A DNA stretch of 29,208 nucleotides from Candidatus Flexicrinis proximus. GTDB lineage: Bacteria; Chloroflexota; Anaerolineae; Aggregatilineales; Phototrophicaceae. Below the pieces are notes generated by a model. That model was not told where the DNA came from. It saw only the letters and a list, made by a program, of their open reading frames with translations, and did no database searches. Both the position numbers and the translations under genes were made by a program. This document shows positions 15,171 to 25,005 of the stretch, piece by piece. The stretch spans positions 1-29,208 of the forward strand of contig JADJQF010000032.1 of assembly GCA_016712885.1 (NCBI GenBank). Direction: 5' to 3'. Numbering within the stretch: position 1 is the first letter of the stretch; every line of letters starts with the position of its first letter.

Positions 15171-16511
15171 CTACTCGAGATCGACCGCCGGGTCGACATC
15201 CACGACGACCAGACGCGGAGCATCGGGAGCGCCGACCACCGCGATGATGTAGTAGTGACCGGCTGTGAAGGTCGTATCACGGCTGAGCAGCGCGCCTTCC
15301 GTGCTGCCCGCGAAGGCGGCGGTGACCGCAACCGCGACGTCACCCGCCGGGACAGTCGTTTCGGTGATACCGTCGTTGTAGCCGCCCGCCGGGAGCTGGA
15401 ACGTACCGGCAAAAGCGATGCCTTCGATCAGCTTGGTCTCGCCTGCCCAGACATCGACAGTCAGGCCGCCAGCGATACCATGATAGATAGTCACCGAGGC
15501 AACATCTGCGCCGCCGCCGACGTAATCGTTGAGGACGACCGGCAGGACACCGCCGTCGCCGTCGCCAATCGCGGCGATGGTGGTGAACGAGCCGTCGGCG
15601 AAGGTCAGGTCAACCGGCCCGATGATCGCGTTGGCGATGTTGCTGTTGGGGCCGACGGCGATTTCACCAGGTTCCCGGCTACAGCGGCAGGTGGCGCGTG
15701 GCGAAGCCATGGCGCAAACCTGGCAGGGCCAGCTTGCCTTCGACGAAGATCGGGACCGGCGCAGTGGCCGACGAGAAGTGAGCGATACGCACGCGCACCC
15801 TCGGCGAAATTGGCGGTGCTGTAGTCGGCCTGATCGGTATCGACGACCGTCAGGCGGACATCACCCGCCCCGCCCGACGCTACGACCAGATAATTGTGAC
15901 CGGCGGCCATTTCGCGCTCGACATCTTCAGCGTAGACGACGCCGTTGTTGACGCCGGAGATCGAGATGCCGGTGCCTGGGGCCGTTTCACCGCTGGCGAA
16001 GCCGTCGGCACTGGTGATCGAGCCGGGGAACGCGACGAAATCGAAGCCGCCGCCGCCAACCGAGAAGTTAACCGGTGCACCGGCGCCTTCGATGCCGTTG
16101 ATGACCGTAGCGCGCGCCTGACCGGTGCTGATACGGGTGTAGTCCTGAGCGATCGTCAGCCCTTGCGGGGCGTCACCGCTGCCGACCGCGGCCAGTGTGG
16201 TGAAGCTGCGGGGCAAGATCGAGGCTGATGCCGGAAATCTGGGCGGCGGCCGGGTCGCTGGTCGTGCCGATGGCAAATTCAGCTGCCGGGGCCAGATCCA
16301 GCCAACGGGTCACGCTGCCGTAAGCGAGGCCGGAAATCCAGGCTTCGCCGTTGACAAAAGCCTTCACGGCCGCGGTGCCGGACGAGAAGTGGGCGATACG
16401 GACGAATGCCGCGTCGGCCGCAGGTTCTGGGTCTTCGAGCTGGGCGAAAACGCCGACCGAAGTCAACGCCAATGCGACCAGCACCACCAAAAGGGTGAGA
16501 AATTTCCGCAT
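15171..16511 (-). CDS. Exported protein with two DUF4397 domains (about three frameshifts)
   Basis: The reconstructed product is about 446 residues. It starts at MRKFLTLLVVLVALALTSVGVFAQ, a clear signal peptide. Two homologous halves follow. Each opens with the DUF4397 signature: VRIAHFSSGTAAVKAFVNG in the first, VRIAHFSSATAPVPIFVEG in the second. Each continues through a segment like LDLAPRSFTTLAAVGSG or LTFADGSFTTIAAIGDG, and ends with a GHNYLVVASG- or GHYYIIAVVG-like strand. DUF4397 proteins are exported beta-rich proteins of unknown function, common in Chloroflexota. Frame breaks occur near 16210-16213 (one extra base in a C-run), near 15795 and near 15680. The extended frame upstream of 16511 is not used because the signal peptide starts there. 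Confidence 0.75.
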
Positions 16512-16700
16512 GAGGCTACTCCTTGACGTACAAAAAGGGCCGCGATACGCATTTTCCACGATGAAACAATACGTAACCGCGTCGGACTCGTAAAGTATAC
16601 TGTAGTGTATTCCTAACGCAAACACGTCTTTCAAATTGATTTCCATCGTTCTAACATTAGAGAATGGTGAAACCGATTAGTGAAAGGTAGAGCAATCGCG

Positions 16701-17158
16701 ATGGCGGAAACAGGCGTTCGCATCGGCGGCTCGGATTTTCTGAACGCGGAACCCCCGTCCGGGTTCGGGATCAAGATGTACTACCACGAGGAAAGCGGAC
16801 GCACCCGCGGGGAAATAGTGTTCGATGCAGCCAAGCAGGGCCTCCGGGGTGCGCTCACGGCGGCGCAGTGGCCACCGTACTGGATGAGGCGATGGGCGCG
16901 GTGGCCTGGTTCAACGGACATTCCGCGCTGGCCGTCAACCTCAACGTCAATTTACGGCACGGCGTCCCCCTCGAAACGCCGCTCAGCGTTACCGGCTGGA
17001 TCGAGAAGGTTGACGGGCGCAAAGTCCATACCGCCGCCGAGCTGTATCTCCCCGACGGACGGGTCGCCGCCAGCAGCACCGGCCTGTTCATCAGCGTCGA
17101 GTTCAGCGGCATGACCCAGGAAAACAATCCTTTCCGCCCACTGAAAGAGCAAGGTTGA
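16701..17158 (+). CDS. Hotdog-fold (PaaI/4HBT) thioesterase (one frameshift)
   Basis: The restored product is about 152 residues. The hotdog core is clear once a missing C at about 16841 is restored: QGPPGCAHGGAVATVLDEAMGAVAWF. Its HGG...LDEAMG matches the active-site helix of PaaI-like acyl-CoA thioesterases. Strands VNLNVNLRHGVPLETPLSV and KVHTAAELYLPDGRVAASSTGLFI follow. The family hydrolyses acyl- or aryl-CoA thioesters; the substrate is unknown. A GTG at 16680 is a possible earlier start, but the ATG at 16701 with an AAAGG upstream gives a normal-length protein. It faces lexA, with a shared terminator between. Confidence 0.7.
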
Positions 17159-17217
17159 GGAGCACCGGAGCCGCGCCAGCACATCCCCTGCTGTAACACG
17201 GGTACAACGGGATACAA

Positions 17218-17254
17218 AAGAAGCGCTGAGCCGGATGCCGGCTCAGCGCTTCTT
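17218..17254. terminator. Bidirectional terminator between thioesterase and lexA
   Basis: This is a perfect 17-bp inverted repeat (AAGAAGCGCTGAGCCGG, loop ATG). On the minus strand it is followed by TTTGTATC; on the plus strand by AAAG. It is one of the strongest hairpins in the window and lies between two converging genes. Confidence 0.85.
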
Positions 17255-17280
17255 AAAGTCGAACTTTGCCCGCGCTGCTC

Positions 17281-17955
17281 TTAGCGCAGCATCCGCAGCA
17301 CGGAGAGCACGCGGCCCTGCACCTGGCAGCGCGGGCGTGCACGAAAATCGGATCCATGGTCGGATGCGGGGCTGCAAGCGCACCATGCCGTCCTTTTCGA
17401 GGAAATAATGCTTGAGCGTGGTTTCGCCGCGTTCCTGCAGGTAAACCGCGACCATCTCGCCATTCTTGACCTGATCGACCGGACGCAGGATGACGATGTC
17501 GCCGTCCTGGATCATGGCGTCGATCATCGAGTCGCCCTTGACGCGCAGCGCAAAGACTTCCGCCGGATCGGCGTTGCCGATCATCGACGGCGCAACCTCG
17601 ACCAAACTGTGTTCGTCGTTGGCGAAGTCGCTGTCATCGGGGATCGGCATCGGCTGGCCGGCCACGATCTGCCCGTAATACTTGACGTTGACCACCATCG
17701 GGTTAACGTGCACGGGACGGCTGTTGTTCTTTTCGGTCAGCTTGATCCGCGGGACTTGGTCGAAGTGCGGTTCAGATAGCCGAGGCGGGTGAGCTTGTTC
17801 AGGTTGCAATTGACCACCGAAGTGGACGCGATGCCGGTCGCTTCGCCGATCTCGCGGATGGTCGGCGGATAGCCGTTGGAGACGACATGCTTCTCGATGA
17901 ACTTGAGGATGTTACGCTGACGATCTGTCAGCCTTTCGGACTTCCGCGCGGGCAT
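17281..17955 (-). CDS. lexA: LexA, SOS repressor and self-cleaving serine peptidase (frameshifts)
   Basis: The N-terminal winged helix (LTDRQRNILKFIEKHVVSNG, PPTIREIGEATGIAS) and the C-terminal S24 domain are both unmistakable but lie in different frames. A missing C at about 17747 in the linker (LGYLNRTSTKSRGIKLTEKN) separates them. The Ala-Gly cleavage site is IVAGQP. The nucleophile serine is in GDSMIDAMIQDGD and the general-base lysine in TTLKHYFLEKDG. Two further indels near 17330-17370 displace the end, whose true form is CQVQGRVLSVLRMLR ending at 17281. LexA represses DNA-damage genes until RecA stimulates its self-cleavage. AAGGAG lies nine bases before the ATG. The promoter carries its own operator. 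The conserved parts suggest a working gene damaged by sequence error. Confidence 0.9.
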
Positions 17956-18015
17956 GATGACCTACTCCTTACTCAAAAAGGCGGACTGAAAAGAAAGGGT
18001 GTTCTATAGAACTAT

Positions 18016-18044
18016 AGTGTAGAGAACGTTCGTTCGATTGTCAA
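18016..18044 (-). promoter_or_regulatory. lexA promoter
   Basis: Read on the minus strand, TTGACA (18039-18044), a 17-base spacer and TACACT (18016-18021) make a good sigma-70-type promoter. It lies about 60 bases before the lexA ATG. The spacer is filled by the LexA operator. Confidence 0.85.
18023..18036 (-). promoter_or_regulatory. LexA operator (SOS box)
   Basis: CGAACGAACGTTCT on the minus strand matches the Gram-positive-type consensus CGAAC-N4-GTTCG at all but the last specified base. It fills the spacer between the lexA -35 and -10 boxes, so bound LexA would block RNA polymerase directly. This indicates autoregulation. Confidence 0.85.
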
Positions 18045-18194
18045 GCGGGTGCAATCCTAAATGGTGGGAGAACATCTGCGCCGTTCAGGCCGCCGGATCA
18101 CGCCGCTCACACCACAACGCTGGATGGTTCCGCTCAAACAACCCGGATTCCAAAAAACGAGTTATCATAAACAATAGTAATTTTCGAGGCTATC

Positions 18195-19455
18195 ATGAAA
18201 CAAAGTTCTGATACCCGAACGACAGCACCCCCGCAGCGCTCCGTTAGTCCGCCGCAAGACACGTCATCCGATAACGACATCCAGGCGTACCTTCCGCAGT
18301 TCGAAATCATGCGCATGCAGTCGATGATCGGCAACCGCGCCACCCAGCGTCTGGTACAGGGACGCCTGCAGCGGGTGGTGATGACCGATGCCGACGAGCT
18401 CAAAGCGGCGCGTATCAAACATCTGGCGGCACAGCTCAACAACGGCAAGGACAAAGCGGCGCTGGTCAAGGCCGTCGAGGACGGCATCAAGCTGCGCAGT
18501 TCCGACCGGCGTTTAGCGAACAGCTGCGAATGGGTCAAGGCCGGCAAAGCCAAACTTTACGCGGCGACCTCCACCGAAGACTCCGATGACCGGATTGCCG
18601 AAGCCGGTATGAATCCGGCGGCGGATCTTGCCCTTTTCCCGAACGGGATGAACGGTGGCGAAGATCACGTTTTCGGGAACATCAAACCCGCCTATAAGTT
18701 CGACGACCTTGCCGACAACACAGGCGTCGATCTGGACGAGGATGGCAAGGTCACTTGCGGCTGGAACGTCCCCGGCAGGATCGCCATTTACAACGCGCGC
18801 AGCGTCGCGACAGACACCGTCTGGTCGACTTTTACGGCATGAAGTACAGCATGATGCCGACCATAATCAGGATAAAAGAGTCGGCGCAACGCCCATGACG
18901 GTGAATTTCGAGCGCTACAAGACCGAGTATCGCGCGTATAACTACCAGCAAGAGGGTTATGAAAACCTCAGCATGACAACCAACGTCAATAAGTACGGCT
19001 ATACCTGGAAGGAACGCCAGCTCGCGATATTTGAGCATATCCATGGCGGCTATACCCACACACAGGCGTTCTGGGATGACAGCGATCCCGGCCTGAACTC
19101 AACACCTTCCACAAAGGGCGCGCCCAACGACGATACCATCAGCGACCTGGCAAAAGCAGAGATTGAAACACGTCAGGCGCAGCTGGTGGCCTATGTCAAT
19201 CCGGATACGGAAGGCTACAACAAGTGGAACTCGGTGCGGGTCGAGGACTTCTACGTCGCGCTCAAGGCCGTCCCGAATGGCACGACCGACGACAAGCACG
19301 CCAGTATTGTCGAGCTGTTGAAGAAATGCGCGCCGCTCAAGCTTGAAGACAAGCGCTATGTCCGCGCGGAATCGCCCGATTACCAGACGATGCTGACGAC
19401 CAAACTGGCCGGCGCGGCGAAAACAGCGGTCTATGCCGCGATAGGTAAGAAATAA
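18195..19455 (+). CDS. Putative zinc metallopeptidase (HEVQH) with IGNRA-type N-terminal motif (one frameshift)
   Basis: The restored product is about 420 residues. It opens with a disordered Ser/Thr/Pro-rich segment. Residues 41-55, MQSMIGNRATQRLVQ, match the short IGNxA-x-RL motif found near the N-terminus of many large secreted or toxin-like proteins, including DUF4157 proteins linked to extracellular contractile injection systems. One extra T in the run at about 18829-18832 breaks the frame just before LRHEVQHDADHNQ. The HExxH there is the zinc/catalytic motif of metallopeptidases, at about residue 215. There is no signal peptide. GAGG six bases before the ATG supports the start. Its TAA overlaps the next gene's ATG (TAATG), so the two are probably translationally coupled. 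Toxin or peptidase activity is inference. Confidence 0.6.
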
Positions 19456-20436
19456 TGCGCCCGCTGCCCCACGTGCAACCCTCAGTCAGGATGGCCGGCT
19501 GGTCGCCTATGTCTACGGGACACGCCTGCTCCTCATCGACGCGGCAACCGGCCAGAGCCGCAGCGAACAACTCCCCATCAGGCCTCCCAACTGGCGTTTT
19601 CGCCCGATGCCCGCCTGATAGCGGCCGCAAACCATGAGACCCTGAGTCTGTTCCAGGTGGACGACGGGCTCACCCTGCTGGGTCAGGCCGCTTGCCGGCG
19701 AAACCCTATCGCCTCATAACCAGCGCAGACAGGACCAGCCTCGCCAGCTTCGTTTATAACGACGGAAGAAAGCGTTGTCGGGGTCTGGCGAAGGGGACAA
19801 ATCTCGTCCCGCTGCTGGGAGCGAGCGGACATTCGCTGGGGGGTATCCTGCCCCGATTCGGTCTGGCTGAATGTGCCGCACGCGATTCTGATCTGGGGCC
19901 AGCAGGGACCGGGGCCTTTGGCGGGACGGGCACGCCGTATATCCGCCTGTTCGACTATGGCGGCGGACCCCTGCGCGAGGTCTGGGACGGCGGCTCTCTC
20001 GGTTTTGATCCCAATGGCTTCGTGATGCCGCTGACCGCGACCACCTTCGCGGCGTATGACCACCAGCCAGATGCGTATTTACGACACAGAAGCGCCCGAA
20101 AAAGCCGTGTCTACCTATCGCTTCGATGACGTGGAAAAGCTTGTTTGCTCGCCCGACGGCACGCGGATGGCCTGGCTGTGGAACACGGGCCGGACCGGCA
20201 GCATCACCTACCATCTGGCGTCACTGCGCCCCGGCGTGAACGCAAGCCCGCCGGTACTCGTTCGACCACATGGGCGCGTTCGAGAAATTCGCCATTGCGG
20301 ACAGCGGAGCAATCACGCTGGTTTACGGTAAAGAACCGAAATTCCTCCACATCTTCCAGTCAAGCGGCGGTCAGTTGGTTTCGACCGGTCAGATTGACGT
20401 GAAGGCTGGCGATTTGCTGCCCGCTCCGGGCGACGG
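19455..20436 (+). pseudogene. WD40/beta-propeller-like gene, fragmented
   Basis: Several frames together give one propeller-type protein: LSQDGRLVAYVYGTRLLLID, then FSPDARLIAAANHETLSLFQ, then SVWLNVPHAILIWG, then TPYIRLFDYGGGPLREVWDGG, then RFDDVEKLVCSPDGTRMAWLWN, then FEKFAIADSGAITLVYG. These are repeated blade-like units with SPDG/SPDA turns. At least six frame changes occur, with none of the frames intact. The ATG at 19455 overlaps the stop of the HEVQH gene (TAATG), so it was probably the second gene of a two-gene unit. The coding sequence is cut at about 20436 by an IS3-family remnant. No signal peptide is visible in the sequence as given. Confidence 0.55.
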
Positions 20437-20524
20437 GCATTATTCGACTATATCGAGGTGTTTTACAACCGGCAGCGGCTGCACTCGGGTCTCGACTATG
20501 TCAGTCCCGCTCGCCACGCCTTGA
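20437..20524 (+). mobile_element. IS3-family transposase C-terminal remnant
   Basis: The frame at 20437 reads ALFDYIEVFYNRQRLHSGL followed by DYVSPARHA. This is the well-known C-terminal end of the IS3-family OrfB integrase core (DDE), where FDYIE-FYNRxRxHSaLgYxSP is diagnostic. Only this end is present; the catalytic D,D,E region and OrfA are missing. The remnant abuts the broken WD40 gene on the left and an AT-rich region on the right, marking an old insertion or an assembly junction. Confidence 0.8.
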
Positions 20525-20559
20525 GTCACTGTTACTCTATTTATTCAGGGCTAGACCAG

Positions 20560-21178
20560 TATCTTCCGATGATCACGAAAGTTCAGTCTCTATTTTCCCG
20601 GTAATTCTAACTCGACCTCGATAAAATGGTCGCGTACGTCGAATATTCTTGCGACTGTCGGCGATTATGGAGCAATCACGTTTCTCACCGATAAATTAAG
20701 TTCATTGACTGTGTTGGATCGGCCCGCCAACGTGTCTATGCTTTTGATTGGCATCAGAGGTCAACTATCGCAACTAGCTCCCAAGTGATATTAGATCCTC
20801 CAGAGCTATTGAGTAATATTCATTGTATGATCTAAGTGCCATTGCAAGGCAAAACACAAAGATCCATCATGTAGTTGGTGCTTATCCCACATTGTCTCTC
20901 TTAGTCCTGACGGTTCATTTGTCGCTTACTGTACATCAAATAGTAGTTTATATTTACGTCCTTTAAATCGTCTTGGAGAAGTCACCGTTATTTATAATGA
21001 TTACGAGCGACTGCCAATTTTTGTCGCCATTTTGGTCGCGTGACCTGTGGGCTGGATGAAAATGAGGTTCTGCTTTTGGTCCGTTCTCGCGGTCTTGTCG
21101 GGATGAAGGCCTGCGACCGCAACCCTGATATTCAATCCCGTCAAAAATCTCATCTTGGAGCAAGTCCGATAAAGATCT
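20560..21178 (+). pseudogene. AT-rich WD40-repeat gene, 5' part (fragmented)
   Basis: Plus-strand frames carry WD40 blades: SIKWSRTSNILATVGDYGAITF (about 20610-20690), RVYAFDWHQRSTIATSS (about 20730), HIVSLSPDGSFVAYCTSNSS (about 20890-20950). The pattern of a [A/D/K]W..(P/T).....(I/L)A core is typical. The sequence is markedly AT-rich compared with its neighbours, and every blade sits in a different frame. It appears to continue at 21800 after an IS5-like remnant. Origin by transfer from a lower-GC source is an inference from composition. Confidence 0.5.
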
Positions 21179-21179
21179 A

Positions 21180-21780
21180 GGGCGTGTCTGCAAATTACGC
21201 GGCACGATGGCGCCGGTGGAGGTCGCGGACGGAAGCGTTTGTGTGGCGTGATACACACTTAGCTGGAAGTGTTTGAGGCGGCGAAGAAGCGCAATGTGGT
21301 TGCGCTGCTTGTAGGTCTCGGATGTGGCGGCCTCGACGCTGGATTGGACTGCTGGATAGTTGGTGGATGCCGTTCTCGACGGCAGAGGAAGGCGCGGCGC
21401 GCGCGGGCCGCCGGGGCCGTTGGGCCAGACGCAGGACGCCCTCGCGACCGGTACGGATCCGCCCTGCCGCAAGGCTGCTCGGCGAACTCTCATGCTGCTG
21501 TCCAGGGGTCAACAGGAATGTGAAGGAGTCGATAGAAGGCCCCGTCAACGCGCGCAGAGTATGTGGTAACGCGGCGCCGAGCCCGGCTCTGCGTGCTTTT
21601 TGCCCCGGCACGGCGCGAACGGGCGCCAAATGGATCTCCCACTGCGCCTGTCCCGCCGTCAGCGGCCGCCTAATGTATACCCGCTGCCACACGCCTGTGT
21701 CCCGTCAGCGGCCAGCGACACACCCTTTCCTTCCCCCCCTTCCCGGGTTGGGCCGTCTTCGCTCGCCAACATCTCATCTT
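21180..21780 (-). mobile_element. IS5-family (IS427-like) transposase remnant
   Basis: The minus strand gives scattered pieces of an IS5-type DDE transposase: VWQRVY, SIDSFTFLLTPGQQHES (the segment after the first catalytic Asp), NGPGGPRA and YKQRNHIALLRRLKHFQ (equivalent of YrqRNvVErcFgRLKqFR). Their order is right for the family, but frames change about every 60-150 bases. GGGCGTGTCTGCAAATTA at 21180-21197 is a plausible terminal inverted repeat at the transposase 3' end; the opposite end is not recognised. The element is GC-rich and sits inside the AT-rich WD40 region, so it probably interrupted that gene. Confidence 0.6.
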
Positions 21781-21799
21781 AGAGTGTCCGCGTGTCAAG

Positions 21800-23190
21800 G
21801 CAGTCCCCGTCCGCCGTCCGTTTCGGCGCGGCCGCCGCCTTGCCGCTCAGCGTGTCGTTTCTCATCCTTCGCTTTTGAGAAACACCTAGTTTTATCTCGG
21901 ATGTTGATCGATCGAAACAGATTGAGCAGACAATTTCCTGCCCAGATTTGATCGAAGTTGCTTGGAGTGACGATGGGATAAACGTTTACCGGACTCGACA
22001 TTGCTCAGCGATTGTTTGTTCGGCGACTTGGTGATAGGAGAATATACAATCAACACAACATATAGAATTTACAGATAAAGACTTTCCGAACAACGCCCGA
22101 AAAGCAGTGACCTCGTTCTTTGGACAACCGATAGGGCTTGTTTTGTGGAACTTCATGACATCAGATTTTTATACTTCCGTCCGACGATGTTGATCTGGAT
22201 CGCAACGGTCTGACATGGAATGTTGATGGAACCCGTTTAGCGTGTTTAGAGACAAATGGCATCATCAGTATTTTTTATGAAAAACACAACATGTGGGTTC
22301 GTCTTAGTCAGGGCACGGGTATCCGCAAGTTGGGCTTGAAGCAATTGCCTGGAATAGTTCTTCAGATGGGGTCTTTCAGGCATATGAGACTGGCCGGATA
22401 ACGTTTACAAGTATCCTTCAGGAAAATGAAGATACAAGTATCATTGCCCAAAGTTGAACCAGATTCCAATATATTGAGTGCTGATCACTAGTAATCAGTT
22501 GGCTATATGCACAGAAGGGGATCCTTTCGATAATTGTCCACGGACATTCAGCCCGATGGATAACCGATTCCGTTGCATATTTGCATTGGCACCCGACGAA
22601 AAGTGACATTCACATAGGAACATACCTTAATCCATATTCAGTTTTTAGTAAACATCGGAAAAACAAGCCTTGAAAGGATCGAAACTGAGGAAGCTTGGTG
22701 TATGGTCTCCAAGCGGAAAACTCTTGGTCAAGTATTCTATATGGTTTATGAACCGCCTCAGCTTGTGGTCAACATGAATCCGCTCTCGAATAAAGAGAGT
22801 CACATTTCTCGGCAAAATATCTATATCCGAAGAAAGAACTATCACGATTTCTACTGCCTATGGCAGATCTTCAGATGATCAATTTGTATGCATAGGGGAC
22901 GAACTCAGGAGAATATTCGTAATAACGTGAAGAAGATGGCAGTTTAGTGAGTAGTGATAAATACCGTAAATCACGGTTTAGCGGATTAGCATGGCATCCG
23001 ACGTCAAACTTAATTGCAAGCGGATGTCATGACGGATTACTCGTTATAAACAATCCAACAACTTCAGAACGACAGAATAGTCATCAGCTACCTTCTTTGA
23101 TTACAGACATTAAATGGTCCTCCGATGGAAACATGGTTGCTGCATCATGCTTCTCAGGGAATGATTTTTGTCCCCGGTCGGTATTTTAAC
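21800..23190 (+). pseudogene. AT-rich WD40-repeat gene, 3' part (fragmented)
   Basis: Many WD40-like blades can be read on the plus strand in shifting frames: LIEVAWSDDGINVY (about 21950), GLTWNVDGTRLACLETNGIISIF (about 22208-22278), GLEAIAWNSSSDGVFQAYETG (about 22333), GVWSPSGKLLVKYS (about 22695), YGRSSDDQFVCIGDE (about 22858), FSGLAWHPTSNLIASGCHDG (about 22978), TDIKWSSDGNMVAASCFSG (about 23105). Regular spacing of 100-150 bases between blades fits one or two propellers. The longest intact piece is 22947-23189. The base composition is AT-rich throughout. Likely function was protein-protein scaffolding. Confidence 0.55.
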
Positions 23191-23560
23191 TAATCATGCC
23201 GTAATGCTAATGTTGCCGAGTGTATACCAAAGCTTCACAGTAGAAGTCGCCATCACAATATTTCAGGAGATAAAAATTACGGTCAAAATCTCCGTTTCGA
23301 TAACAATAATTTGTTCGCTTGTACCGAGTAAAATCGCGCTGACCTGCCCCCGAATGTTGGCTCTTGCTCACTTTGTGCAAGATGATGATCGAAAGTGAGC
23401 TATCGTGAAGCCAAAACACATTATGGTCAAGAATTCGGGTCTATAGCACCAGTGATGCTGTTGGTGAACTCACTGAGCAAGGCTGGCGGGTCTATAACAT
23501 GAAGTGAAGGTGTAAAAATGGCGTGTCGAGTGAAGAATAGAGCATGAAGAAAGGACGCGA
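23191..23560. other. AT-rich to mixed region without recognisable gene
   Basis: Short open frames on both strands show no domain. Composition changes from AT-rich to GC-rich at about 23420-23560, near where the IS256-type remnant begins. A GTGTAAAAATGGCGTGTC string at 23510-23527 might be part of that element's terminal repeat, but no partner was found. Confidence 0.45.
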
Positions 23561-23562
23561 CC

Positions 23563-23830
23563 ATGCGGGAAAAACCGGAACGCCCAAGAATCCGCGCTGC
23601 CGCACATGCCGGACGCGGAGACCATACGCCTGAACCAACCAAGCCAGGGCATCAACGACCTGACAGGCAAAGATGGGGTGCCTGCGGACGTTTCCCTGGA
23701 AGACCAGTTGACTGGCCATGCTCGAGGCGAACGGAAGGTGGACACCTGGGCTATGAACGGTACGACCCGAAGGGACGCAACAGCGGCAACTCGCGCAATG
23801 GCAAGCGCAGCCGGGCGGTGTGCCGGAAGG
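23563..23830 (+). mobile_element. IS256-family (Mutator-type) transposase N-terminal remnant
   Basis: Plus-strand frames read NQPSQGINDLTGKDGVPADV and then HLGYERYDPKGRNSGNSRNG followed by KRSRAV. The second block is diagnostic for the N-terminal region of IS256-family transposases (HLGYe-h-p-g-NSGNsRNGks-Ktv). The DDE catalytic core that should follow is absent: after about 23830 the sequence passes to an unrelated gene. The remnant is therefore truncated. Confidence 0.75.
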
Positions 23831-23892
23831 TGCGCGCCGGACGTGTTACAATGCACAATACCCGCGCGGCGTACCCGACCCCAGCGCGTAAA

Positions 23893-25005
23893 GATGGCTG
23901 ACGACGATCTGTATGACGACGATAGTTCCGGCTTCGACCCGTTTTCGAGGATGGACAGCGCCGATGAAAAACCGTCGCGGAGAAGCGATAAGGGCGGCAG
24001 CAGCGACGGCAAACGGACCCTGGCTGACTTCCGAACCGAGGTCAGCCCGCCGGATCTTGTGCACGCTCGCTGAAACAGAAAACCACCGGTCCAGGTCAGA
24101 AGCGGGCCACATGGCTGGGCGAAAGCGGCATCATCCGCGCGCGATCAAGGTAAGCCTGGTGCAGGTCTATACCAGCCGCAAAAACCGGCCGGGCCGTCCG
24201 CGGCGCTGCTAAGCAGGCGCTGCAAAAATCCCCGACGCTCGACGCCGCGATCGACCCCACGTAGGCGAAGAGGTCGAGAGCCGCGCTGGACGCGAGAAAA
24301 CGGCGGATTGTCGAACTGCAGGATCTGGCCTATAGCAGGCGTGCGCCGCGCCCGCCAGCGCGGCCGTACCATCCTGCTCGCGAACGCGGTGCTGGCGATT
24401 CTGCTCTCGATTTTGATCTCGTGATTTATCAGGCCGCGCCGGCGAGCGCTGTTTCGATCTCCGACAGCCATCAAAAACCTAGGGATCGGCGCGACCAGCG
24501 TACCACCGCCGACCGCGACACCGCGTCGACGCGCAGGGTACCTTTGCCGACGTTGCCGCCACCGACCGCGACACCGACCCCACGAACCGACCGCGACACT
24601 GGTCACGCAGGATAACGTGCGCACACAGCTGCGCGAGATGTATGCCGTGATGGGCGAAATCGATGCCGCAGCGCGGCGGGTCCTCGACCAGCTCGACATC
24701 AGCGCTGGGCGTCCATCAGACCGACCCGGCATCAGGTCCGCAGCTGTGTATCAACGTCCGCCGGATGTCCCGCCGGATATCGTGCTGCCGCCGGGTTCTA
24801 CGAAACCGAGCCGTCGCTGGCACAGGCGAGCGACTGGATCAATACCGGCCTGGCGACCCTGCGGTTGGGTTGGACCTACTGGCGGGAAGGCTGCGCTGCC
24901 GGTAACCTGACCAGCCGGCTGTCTAATGGCCAGCAGAGCGTCCTCGTGGCGCGCGATGCCTTTACGCAGGCGCGCAATTTCCTGGACCTGATGATCCCGC
25001 AGTAG
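23893..25005 (+). pseudogene. Membrane-anchored protein with acidic N-terminus, frameshifted
   Basis: The start MADDDLYDDDSSGFDPFSRM (ATG at 23893) is a disordered, very acidic cytoplasmic segment. A membrane helix follows in another frame (RTILLANAVLAILLSILI, about 24360-24420), then a Thr/Pro-rich linker (LPTLPPPTATPTP, about 24550). Next comes a helical domain (VRTQLREMYAVMGEIDAAARRVLDQL, about 24618). The C-terminus is EPSLAQASDWINTGLATLRLGW, then QSVLVARDAFTQARNFLDLMIPQ, ending at 25003-25005. At least five frame changes separate these parts. I do not recognise the family. The stop is firm because the last 60 residues read well. Confidence 0.5.

Noticed and set aside
24145..24732. 195-aa minus-strand open frame
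   Set aside because: Overlaps the membrane-anchored protein on the plus strand, is Arg-rich and has no domain.
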